From Candidatus Aenigmatarchaeota archaeon (GTDB lineage Archaea; Aenigmatarchaeota; Aenigmatarchaeia; QMZP01; QMZT01), in the NCBI GenBank assembly GCA_030634615.1, contig DAOWAL010000081.1, positions 1-5,805 on the forward strand: 5,805 nucleotides of DNA, written 5' to 3'. Shown here piece after piece: positions 1 through 5,805 of the stretch. The position numbers and the translations under genes are program-made. The stretch's first letter is position 1. Each line of letters starts with the position of its first letter. The notes under the pieces were generated by a model that did no database searches, was not told the origin of the DNA, and saw only the letters and a program-made list of their open reading frames with translations.

Positions 1-228
1 GTATTACAAGCAGTTGAAATCTTAGAACTTTATGGTCTTGAAACAAAGGTTATAGGAGCATCGCTAAGAAATGCCAGACAAGTCAGAGAAGTTGCAGAGA
101 CCGGTGCACAGATAGCAACAGTACCTTTTGCTGTTCTGGAAAACATGATAAAGCATCCAAAAACATTTGAAGGTATCATACAGTTCTCAAAAGACGTTGT
201 TCCAGAGTATAAAAAACTCTTTGATTAA
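1..228 (+). CDS. tal: Transaldolase family protein, C-terminal fragment (5' end outside window)
   Basis: The reading frame is open from base 1 and ends at TAA 226-228, giving the last 75 residues. The segment has the C-terminal signature of the small (about 215-residue) TalC/fructose-6-phosphate aldolase type of transaldolase: a GASLRN strand end (about residues 19-24 of the fragment), then GAQIATVPFAVL and a KHPKTFEG helix start. In this family the region forms the last strands and helices of the (beta/alpha)8 barrel. The catalytic Schiff-base lysine would lie upstream and cannot be checked. Known family role: transfer or aldol cleavage of a dihydroxyacetone unit in the non-oxidative pentose phosphate pathway, in the cytoplasm. 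The ending VVPEYKKLFD is slightly longer than that of the typical bacterial TalC. It is a core-metabolism gene and probably not part of the polysaccharide cassette downstream, from which it is separated by 82 bases. Confidence 0.85.
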   Translation, partial: VLQAVEILELYGLETKVIGASLRNARQVREVAETGAQIATVPFAVLENMIKHPKTFEGIIQFSKDVVPEYKKLFD

Positions 229-256
229 AGCAAGACATGGAACAGATTTTGGAATA

Positions 257-268
257 TGTTTTTAAACT
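257..268 (+). promoter_or_regulatory. Candidate archaeal-type TATA element upstream of the dehydrogenase
   Basis: The 82-base gap between the transaldolase stop and the dehydrogenase start contains TGTTTTTAAACT. An A/T-rich box here would place transcription initiation about 25 bases downstream, near 285-292, leaving a leader of roughly 20 bases that just includes the ribosome-binding site. The spacing suits an archaeal promoter. In an AT-rich genome such a box occurs easily by chance, and no clear bacterial -35/-10 pair was seen. Confidence 0.25.
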
Positions 269-297
269 TAGTGAATAAAAGAATCTATAAGTTTGTA

Positions 298-305
298 GAG
301 GTGAT
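298..305 (+). promoter_or_regulatory. Strong ribosome-binding site for the dehydrogenase
   Basis: GAGGTGAT is an eight-base perfect complement to the conserved 3' end of 16S rRNA (AUCACCUC). It lies five bases before the ATG at 311 and fixes that start. None of the other genes in the window has a site this good. Confidence 0.85.
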
Positions 306-310
306 TTCAA

Positions 311-1603
311 ATGAACATTTCGATTATAGGAACAGGTTACGTCGGGCTTACAACAGGCGTTGGATTTGCAGTCAAAGGAAATGAAGTTTCATGTGTAGAC
401 ATTGATGAAAAAAAGGTCGAAAGAATAAACCTCGGTGATTCCCCAATTTACGAGCCATTACTTGATGATTATCTAAAAAGAGTCTTGGACCAAAGAAGGT
501 TCAAGGCGACAACCGATCTCAAATCCGCTGTTATGAACTCAGAAGTCAGCTTCATTTCAGTCGGCACACCTTCAGGAGAAGGCGGCAAAATTGATCTAAA
601 ATTCATTGACCAGGTATCAAAGCAGATAGGAGATATTCTGAAAATCAAAGATTTATACCATATAATTGTTGTTAAATCGACAGTTATACCCGAAACAACT
701 GAAAAAGTTGTTCTCAAAAATTTAGAAGAACGTTCAGGTAAAAAGGCAGGAGATGATTTTGGCGTCTGCATGAACCCTGAATTCCTTAGAGAAGGTGTTG
801 CGATGGAAGATTTCCTAAACCCGGACAGAGTTGTCATAGGTTCCATTGACAAAAAATCCGGAGATGTCATAGAAAGACTCTACGAAAATTTCAAAGCACC
901 AATACTCAGAACAAACCTCAAGACAGCTGAGATGATAAAATATGCAAGTAACTCACTTTTGGCAACAAAGATATCATTCACAAACGAGGTTGGAAACATC
1001 TGTAAAAAAATCGGAATAGATGTGAATGAAGTTATGAAAGGTGTTGGTCTTGACCACAGAATATCTGATAAATTCCTTAATGCAGGATGCGGATATGGCG
1101 GATCGTGCTTCCCTAAAGACGTTGAAGCGCTCATAGGAAAAGGAAGGGACACAGGATACGAACCAAAGCTCTTACAGGAAGTTCACGACACAAACATGAG
1201 ACAAAAAGTAATAATAGTAAAGCAGCTTGAAGAAAAACTTGGTGATCTGAAAGGAAAAACGATATCAATTCTCGGACTTGCATTCAAGCCGGATTCAGAT
1301 GATATCAGAGAAGCTTCTTCAATTGAAATAATCAAAAAACTAACTGAAAAGGGAGCAAACATCAAAACATATGATCCTAAAGCAATGGGTCACATGAGAA
1401 ATGTTTTCCCTGACATTGAATACAGTAAAAGCGCAAAAGAAGCGATAAAGGATTCTGACGCGTGTCTTATACTAACCCACTGGAAAGAATTCAAGGATTT
1501 GAGAGAAGAAGACTTTAAAGAAATGAGTAACAGGTTAATAATCGAAGGAAGAAGGATTCTTGACAGAGAAAGAGTATTCGGTTTTGACGGCGTATGTTGG
1601 TAA
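311..1603 (+). CDS. ugd: UDP-glucose 6-dehydrogenase
   Basis: Predicted cytoplasmic enzyme that oxidises UDP-glucose to UDP-glucuronate with two NAD+. At 430 residues it has the normal family length. Visible motifs in order: Rossmann GTGYVG at 7-12 with an acidic ribose-binding residue near D30; SPIYEPLL 44-51; SVGTP 83-87; KSTV 122-125; NPEFLREG 155-162; NPDR 170-173; K210 and N214 in the EMIKYASN helix; catalytic Cys266 in GYGGSCFPKD (261-270); and the C-terminal UDP-binding segment LGLAFKPDSDD (321-331) with ILTHWKEF (387-394). No key residue is missing. The VGTP form, rather than VPTP, favours UDP-glucose over UDP-ManNAc/GlcNAc dehydrogenases, but substrate cannot be fixed from sequence. 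The ATG is set by the GAGGTGAT site. The last 10 bases overlap the next gene, so they are probably co-transcribed, and the product is a likely precursor supplier for the surface polymer. GC content looks higher here than in the following genes. Confidence 0.93.
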   Translation: MNISIIGTGYVGLTTGVGFAVKGNEVSCVDIDEKKVERINLGDSPIYEPLLDDYLKRVLDQRRFKATTDLKSAVMNSEVSFISVGTPSGEGGKIDLKFIDQVSKQIGDILKIKDLYHIIVVKSTVIPETTEKVVLKNLEERSGKKAGDDFGVCMNPEFLREGVAMEDFLNPDRVVIGSIDKKSGDVIERLYENFKAPILRTNLKTAEMIKYASNSLLATKISFTNEVGNICKKIGIDVNEVMKGVGLDHRISDKFLNAGCGYGGSCFPKDVEALIGKGRDTGYEPKLLQEVHDTNMRQKVIIVKQLEEKLGDLKGKTISILGLAFKPDSDDIREASSIEIIKKLTEKGANIKTYDPKAMGHMRNVFPDIEYSKSAKEAIKDSDACLILTHWKEFKDLREEDFKEMSNRLIIEGRRILDRERVFGFDGVCW

Positions 1604-2661
1604 ACAAAAATTTAATAATAAAAGTGGTAGGTATTATCCTGCTCCTGATTCTTGTATTTTTCACCATATCAACTATTTTTTCACAACATGACATAATCGA
1701 AGATGATGATACTAAACCAGACTTAGTTGCACAATTTACAATATATGATTTATATGATAGAGGGCTGGATTCTACTTTCAAAAAATTGAAAGAAGATGGG
1801 TACAGCATAGTAATAGTACAGGTGTTCCCAGACAATGAACAGGGTGTATTTTGGGATTCTAAAATAGCTCCAGTAAATGAGGATTTGTTGAAAAATGCTG
1901 TTACATCAGCACATTCAAATGGTTTGAAAATATGGGCATGGGCAAAAACTCTTGACACATTATGGTTATACGATGATAACGATGAATGGAAAGTAAAAGC
2001 ACTTGAAAGTGATGGATACACGTATGAAACCGGATGGTATAAAAGAATAAGCCCATGTGTTGACGAGCATATATTATATCTAAAAAAACTTTTCAGAGAA
2101 ATTGTCACGGACTATGAAATTGATGGTATACTGCTTCAGGATGATTTGTATCTAGGAGGGAACGAAGATTTCAGTGAAACGTGTAGGGAAAAATATCTAA
2201 GTGATTTTGGTGAAGAACTTTCGAAAGATGTTTTAATGAAAGATAATTATAATGTTTTTTCCACATGGAGAACAGGATATATAACAAATGTAATTTCTGA
2301 AATTGGTAATGAAATAAAGAGTGTAAGACCAGAAATTAAACTTGCTGTAAACATATATCCATCATGCGTAACAAACATGCAAGAGTGTTTAAATGATAAT
2401 TCACAAAACGTTTCAGAAATTGTAAAATATGCTGATTACATTGTTCTTATGGCATACCACAAACTTGATGGAAAATCCGTTAACTGGATAAGTGAAATTA
2501 CAACTGGTGCCATTGCGATAGCTGGTAAAGAAAAAGTTATAATAAAACTCCAGACAGTTGACTGGAGTACTGGAAATAAGTTGGACAATGATGAAATGAA
2601 ACATGCAATAGATACTTCAACGAGCAGTGGAGCAGAAATAGTGGCATTTTTCCCTTCTTAA
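1594..2661 (+). CDS. Membrane-anchored PgaB C-terminal-type glycoside hydrolase (GHL13/GH153-like)
   Basis: 355 residues with a single N-terminal hydrophobic anchor (about 8-29), a short acidic linker (33-39, IIEDDD...) and one extracytoplasmic domain (about 43-355). There is no lipobox cysteine. The domain follows the C-terminal domain of E. coli PgaB, as I remember it, from end to end: the VQVFPD strand (75-80; PgaB LQAFAD), LKIWAWAKTL (111-120; PgaB VNIYAWMPVL), YKRISP (149-154; PgaB YHRLSP), DGILLQDD (177-184; PgaB DGILFHDD), IKLAVNIYP (248-256), YIVLMAY (282-288), and a final LQTVDW and FFPS. The D183-D184 pair sits where the family's proposed catalytic acids lie. In bacteria this domain (CAZy GH153) cleaves partially deacetylated poly-N-acetylglucosamine. 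Here it is a stand-alone protein without the N-terminal deacetylase. The start overlaps the dehydrogenase end by 10 bases with no clear ribosome-binding site, suggesting reinitiation. Alternative: another glycosidase-like barrel of the same clan with a different polymer substrate. Confidence 0.78.
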   Translation: MLVNKNLIIKVVGIILLLILVFFTISTIFSQHDIIEDDDTKPDLVAQFTIYDLYDRGLDSTFKKLKEDGYSIVIVQVFPDNEQGVFWDSKIAPVNEDLLKNAVTSAHSNGLKIWAWAKTLDTLWLYDDNDEWKVKALESDGYTYETGWYKRISPCVDEHILYLKKLFREIVTDYEIDGILLQDDLYLGGNEDFSETCREKYLSDFGEELSKDVLMKDNYNVFSTWRTGYITNVISEIGNEIKSVRPEIKLAVNIYPSCVTNMQECLNDNSQNVSEIVKYADYIVLMAYHKLDGKSVNWISEITTGAIAIAGKEKVIIKLQTVDWSTGNKLDNDEMKHAIDTSTSSGAEIVAFFPS

Positions 2662-2693
2662 AACTCTGCTCACATATTTTTTAACGTATCGTA

Positions 2694-3482
2694 ATGAAAC
2701 AACAAATATTTTTTGGAATAATAGTAGTATTGATTTTATCAGCACTGTTTCTTGTTCTACCACAACTCCCGTCAAATAACACACAGAATAAAGGTATAAT
2801 AATTTTCAACATGGATGACATTCAGGGAAACTGGCTGGAGGATATTTCAAAAACTCTTGTTGAAACACATATAGAAAACGAAGCAGATGTTGTGCTTGGA
2901 GTAATACCACAGAACCTCGATAACATGATACCTTACATAAAGGATTGGTACAGTAATCATAAGGACGTTGTCGAGATAGCTCAACATGGATTAAATCATA
3001 CGGTAGTATACAGAGGGAAAACTTATGACAGGCAGCAAGAACTGATAAAAATGGGGAAAAATATTTTCCTTTCAATTGGTGTTGAACCGAAAACTTTCAT
3101 ACCACCATTCTCAGAGTTGGACAATACAACACTCAAAGTATTGAGTGAAAATGGTTATGAAGAAACATTAACACATACCGGAAAAGGTTACTCATCAGGA
3201 AATATTTTGGTAATTTCAAACGTAGTTTTCCTATGTGAATCAGAATATGTCGGCTACAATTGTACAATAAAGAAAACAGAAAAAATAGTCGAAGAAATTG
3301 AAAAAAATATAGATGAAAGTGGAGTTGCAGTTATTTTTTATCATATCCAGGATTTTGCGACAGAAGAAAATATATTGGACACAGAAAAACACGAAACACT
3401 AAAAGATATTATTTCGTTTTTGAAAAATAGCGGAAAATACGAGTTTATGACAGCAAATGAATATCATCACAAAATATCTTAG
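2694..3482 (+). CDS. Membrane-anchored polysaccharide deacetylase-like protein (NodB/DUF2334-type fold)
   Basis: 262 residues: N-terminal membrane anchor (about 5-23), then a single extracytoplasmic catalytic domain. The carbohydrate esterase motifs are visible: MDD (D41, D42) at the end of the first strand, metal-binding HGLNH (H98, H102), FIPPF (135-139) in place of the classic RPP loop, and a late H217 in FYHIQDF. The PPF and HxQDF forms resemble the DUF2334 branch common in archaea more than canonical NodB. The family removes N- or O-acetyl groups from polysaccharides using a divalent metal. Next to a PgaB-type hydrolase, the parsimonious role is N-deacetylation of an amino-sugar polymer, as by the N-terminal half of PgaB. 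C181 and C190 could form a disulfide. The gene starts 32 bases after the hydrolase with no recognisable Shine-Dalgarno sequence; the short T-rich gap (TATTTTTTAA) could hold a weak promoter or terminator. Its stop lies two bases from that of the convergent gene. Confidence 0.82.
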   Translation: MKQQIFFGIIVVLILSALFLVLPQLPSNNTQNKGIIIFNMDDIQGNWLEDISKTLVETHIENEADVVLGVIPQNLDNMIPYIKDWYSNHKDVVEIAQHGLNHTVVYRGKTYDRQQELIKMGKNIFLSIGVEPKTFIPPFSELDNTTLKVLSENGYEETLTHTGKGYSSGNILVISNVVFLCESEYVGYNCTIKKTEKIVEEIEKNIDESGVAVIFYHIQDFATEENILDTEKHETLKDIISFLKNSGKYEFMTANEYHHKIS

Positions 3483-3484
3483 AA

Positions 3485-4534
3485 CTACATGCGCTTCATT
3501 TCCCATATTTGAGAAGGCGTCATAATAACAGTATCATTCATTGAATTGAACTTAAGATAAGCACTCTTGTACATTTCCCATTTTGTAACATTAACTATAC
3601 CGTTACGTTGCATTTTTTCATTGTCATATTCCTCTATATCCCAGTTTTCAATGAATACAGGAACTATTGTAATGTTTCCAAATTTTCTCACTCCTGCCCT
3701 GTTTTCGGAAGCAATTTCTTCCATTCTATTTAACAAGTATTCAAGTGTGTTAAAGTCTTCGTAATCCATAGATTCGCTGTCCTCGGGGAAACCTACACTG
3801 TACTGATAGACATCAAAATCAGTTGTCTGATTCATGATTTCAATATCGTCACCAATATACAGTTCAAAGTACGATTTGAAGCCGAGCTCTTCTAAAGCTC
3901 TCATTGTATCTTCATTGACAACACCCATTAACGCATTGAATGAAAATATGGATACGTTTTGTTCTGGAAGAAGTTTATTTATTTTTTCCTCGAGTCTTTC
4001 TTTACCAATATGTATTTTTGCTTTTTGTTGATAGAATGGGGTTTTGTGCAAAAACATATCTATTTTAGGAGTGTCTGTACCCTTTTGTAAAATTTCAAAA
4101 CAGTTGCTCAAGTATATTTTTTTAAGAAGTGTATCAAATACGTCATTATCCTCAAGGTCAGTCGCATAGATACTCAAGGCTGCGGGTATTTCGTTTTCTA
4201 AGTGAAACTGTATAAAATGTGAATCTACATTGGTAAGCCATTCTTCAGATATTTCACCATCCAAAGATCCTATGTAAGGAACGAGTATTTTTGTGACATT
4301 ACCACTCTTAATTTTTTCAACTTTGGATTCAAAATCCATACACGTGTCTTTAACGGATTCACGTATTTCCTTGTCTTCTATTACCTTTACAGTACTATCT
4401 TCAATAAATTCAATCGGTACCGTGAAAATATCAGGATTAATAAAATATAACATAACAACTACCACAAAAAGTACCACGATTAATCTTATGATTTTAGAAA
4501 AACCTTTTACAAATTCATCATCTGACACGTGCAT
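3485..4534 (-). CDS. Membrane-anchored degenerate deacetylase-fold protein, probable pseudoenzyme
   Basis: 349 residues: short cytoplasmic N-terminus, one membrane segment (about 16-32), a charged linker (about 45-76), then an extracytoplasmic domain. I know no named family for it, but it aligns by eye with the convergent deacetylase encoded at 2694-3482. EEWL...FHLENE (97-115) matches GNWL...THIENE (45-63) without gaps, EILQKGTDT (147-155) matches EIAQHGLNH (94-102), and NEDTMRALEELGF (207-219) matches DNTTLKVLSENGY (143-155). At the catalytic positions the DD pair becomes G93-E94, the two metal histidines become K151 and T155, PP becomes A201-L202, and the late histidine falls near I295. 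It is therefore unlikely to be a metal-dependent deacetylase. It might bind polymer or act as a partner of the synthase or deacetylase (inference). The ATG overlaps the synthase stop (TAATG), and a GGAG lies upstream. Six N-x-S/T sequons and two cysteines (C65, C145) lie in the outer part. No frameshift is visible, so it is not a decayed gene. Confidence 0.72.
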   Translation of the reverse strand: MHVSDDEFVKGFSKIIRLIVVLFVVVVMLYFINPDIFTVPIEFIEDSTVKVIEDKEIRESVKDTCMDFESKVEKIKSGNVTKILVPYIGSLDGEISEEWLTNVDSHFIQFHLENEIPAALSIYATDLEDNDVFDTLLKKIYLSNCFEILQKGTDTPKIDMFLHKTPFYQQKAKIHIGKERLEEKINKLLPEQNVSIFSFNALMGVVNEDTMRALEELGFKSYFELYIGDDIEIMNQTTDFDVYQYSVGFPEDSESMDYEDFNTLEYLLNRMEEIASENRAGVRKFGNITIVPVFIENWDIEEYDNEKMQRNGIVNVTKWEMYKSAYLKFNSMNDTVIMTPSQIWEMKRM

Positions 4535-5805
4535 TATTTCTCCATCCCGATTAAATTAATGTCCTTTGGTGTAGCGTAAAATTCGTCACGATTCCATGTA
4601 CTGTTCCATCTTCTAGTCCCGCCAATATATTCAAACGTTACCTTGAAAGCAGCAGTTAACCACAAAGAACACCACAAAAATTTTATTATATATACTTCTG
4701 GCAAATTAAGAAGCATTCTTTTGTCAATGTACGTCAAAGAAAATACCGTAAATAACAGATCTGCAAAATAGAACCACGTGAAAAATTCTGGGAAAAAGAA
4801 AAATAGTACTGGGCCTGATATGAAAATTGGACTGTATACAAAAATATCAAAATATGTCGGCATTAGTGTTGTTAAAAATAATGACTTTGCTTTGAAAAGA
4901 TTTCTACCGTGTTTGTAAAGACATTGGAATCCTCCGGTGTACCATCTAAAAACCTGTTTACAGTGTCCTTTAAACGTGGATGGGTCTACACATCTGACAA
5001 ATGCGTTTTTCTGAAAACTTATGCGATGTCCCATCTCAAGTGTTTTCCATGTCATGTCCATGTCTTCAACATTAGTACCTTCAGGGAATTTTCCTACCTT
5101 TTTTAGGAAAGATGCTCTATAAGCAGCACTATCACCACAAACAACAGACACAGCATTCCTGATCATCTGTGCTTCTTTTCTGAAGCAGAAGAAAAGATAC
5201 TGAAAAACACTTCCCCTAAATATTATTCTTCCAAAAATATTTCTCTGCATAATAGGTGTTGATATGCCTGTAGATATCATAACTTTTTCATCATCAAATG
5301 GCTTTACTATCTCTTCTATGTAGTTTTTGGACATGAATGTGTCTGCGTCAAGAAAAATTGCGACATCACCGAGGAAAAAGTTTTTCATTGCATGTGAAAG
5401 ACTGTGAGATTTTCCCATATTCTTTTCTTTTTCAATAATAACAAGGTCCCTGTATTTTCCTTTTGCCAGTTTACACATCTCAACTGTTCTATCTGTTGAA
5501 CAATCATCGACGACTATTACTTTTTCAGGTTTTACGGTTTGATTAAAAGCATGATTTATACATTCACCTATATTCAATTCTTCATTGTAAGCCGGTATAA
5601 CAACATAAACACGATAGTCTTTCTTTTTTACGCTAACTGCTTTTTTTTCATCAGTTGGAACCATGAGCTTAATACAACGATTAATGAAATTGACTTTCAT
5701 TATTTTTTTGTTGATTTTTTTAAAAGTGCTAAGAATGGATGTTTCAGAACTGTAAAGTCTCGTCAATGGTCTAAAAATGTACATAGAATAAATATTTTTC
5801 AAAAA
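4534..5805 (-). CDS. Processive family 2 glycosyltransferase (PgaC/IcaA/hyaluronan synthase type), 5' end uncertain
   Basis: Membrane polysaccharide synthase, predicted to polymerise a UDP-sugar and pass the chain through the membrane. Numbering is from a possible TTG start at 5802: PAYNEE 70-75, VVDDCSTDRT 97-106, DAD 152-154 (metal/UDP), VEDMDMTWK 245-253 (catalytic base region), QVFRW 283-287 (the Q-x-x-R-W acceptor motif of processive enzymes), then membrane segments about 317-338, 341-358 and 366-388, and the tail GGTRRW, as in PgaC-like proteins. All active-site motifs are intact. The frame is open to the window edge and neither TTG 5802 nor ATG 5784 or 5700 has a good ribosome-binding site, so the start may lie beyond the window. 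PgaC-type enzymes normally have membrane helices before the catalytic domain, and none is obvious in the visible N-terminal part. Polymer identity (poly-GlcNAc, hyaluronan-like or other) cannot be read from sequence. It is translationally coupled to the downstream anchored protein. Confidence 0.88.
   Translation of the reverse strand, partial: FLKNIYSMYIFRPLTRLYSSETSILSTFKKINKKIMKVNFINRCIKLMVPTDEKKAVSVKKKDYRVYVVIPAYNEELNIGECINHAFNQTVKPEKVIVVDDCSTDRTVEMCKLAKGKYRDLVIIEKEKNMGKSHSLSHAMKNFFLGDVAIFLDADTFMSKNYIEEIVKPFDDEKVMISTGISTPIMQRNIFGRIIFRGSVFQYLFFCFRKEAQMIRNAVSVVCGDSAAYRASFLKKVGKFPEGTNVEDMDMTWKTLEMGHRISFQKNAFVRCVDPSTFKGHCKQVFRWYTGGFQCLYKHGRNLFKAKSLFLTTLMPTYFDIFVYSPIFISGPVLFFFFPEFFTWFYFADLLFTVFSLTYIDKRMLLNLPEVYIIKFLWCSLWLTAAFKVTFEYIGGTRRWNSTWNRDEFYATPKDINLIGMEK
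4540..4548 (-). promoter_or_regulatory. Ribosome-binding site inside the synthase 3' end, with TAATG stop/start overlap
   Basis: On the - strand GGGATGGAG ends five bases before the TAATG junction at 4532-4536. There the synthase TAA shares its last A with the ATG of the degenerate deacetylase gene. The GGAG core plus one-base overlap indicates translational coupling and supports ATG 4534 as the true start. Confidence 0.6.

Noticed and set aside
237..278. Thirteen-codon ATG reading frame in the gap before the dehydrogenase
   Set aside because: It has no ribosome-binding site, overlaps the candidate promoter and is too short to support as a leader peptide.
1515..2108. 197-codon open frame antisense to the dehydrogenase end and hydrolase start
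   Set aside because: It is a shadow of two well-supported + strand genes. Its translation is serine/phenylalanine-rich low-complexity without recognisable motifs.
2547..2568. Inverted repeat ACTCCAG / CTGGAGT, 7-base stem with an 8-base loop
   Set aside because: It lies wholly inside the hydrolase coding region, encoding part of the conserved KLQTVDWS stretch, and has no following T run. It is most easily explained by coding sequence.
3880..3902. Short palindromic stretch GAGCT...AGCTC
   Set aside because: It has a five-base stem inside a coding region, well within chance expectation.
1..5805. Search for CRISPR arrays, tRNA or rRNA genes, insertion sequences and long direct repeats
   Set aside because: None was seen. 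Nearly all of the window is coding, and the gaps are 82, 32 and 2 bases.

Overview
The window is an AT-rich segment from a prokaryote. It probably comes from an archaeon or another cell with a single membrane, but no marker gene settles this. Points in favour: arginine is coded mostly by AGA/AGG, ATA isoleucine codons are common, the GAGGTGAT ribosome-binding site is perfect, and the secreted-type proteins carry plain N-terminal membrane anchors rather than lipoprotein or outer-membrane signals. Three of these proteins also carry N-glycosylation-type sequons.

Layout. On the + strand: the C-terminal 75 residues of a transaldolase (1-228); a short gap with a candidate promoter and a strong ribosome-binding site; a complete UDP-glucose 6-dehydrogenase (311-1603); a membrane-anchored protein resembling the C-terminal glycoside hydrolase domain of PgaB (1594-2661, overlapping the dehydrogenase by 10 bases); and a membrane-anchored polysaccharide deacetylase-like protein (2694-3482). 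On the - strand, converging on these with only 2 bases between stop codons: a membrane-anchored protein that aligns with the deacetylase but has lost its catalytic residues (3485-4534). Upstream of it, coupled through a TAATG overlap, is a processive family 2 glycosyltransferase of the PgaC/IcaA/hyaluronan synthase type (4534 to the window edge).

Interpretation. The five complete or nearly complete genes look like a cell-surface polysaccharide cassette. The synthase would polymerise a sugar nucleotide at the cytoplasmic face and export the chain. The dehydrogenase could supply UDP-glucuronate or a related precursor. The anchored deacetylase and hydrolase would modify or trim the chain outside. 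Bacterial PgaB carries deacetylase and hydrolase domains in one polypeptide; here they are separate adjacent genes, in reversed order. The outer-membrane porin PgaA is not seen. The most interesting element is the degenerate deacetylase relative beside the synthase, a likely pseudoenzyme. Assignments rest on motif reading and remembered family sequences; no database search was possible.
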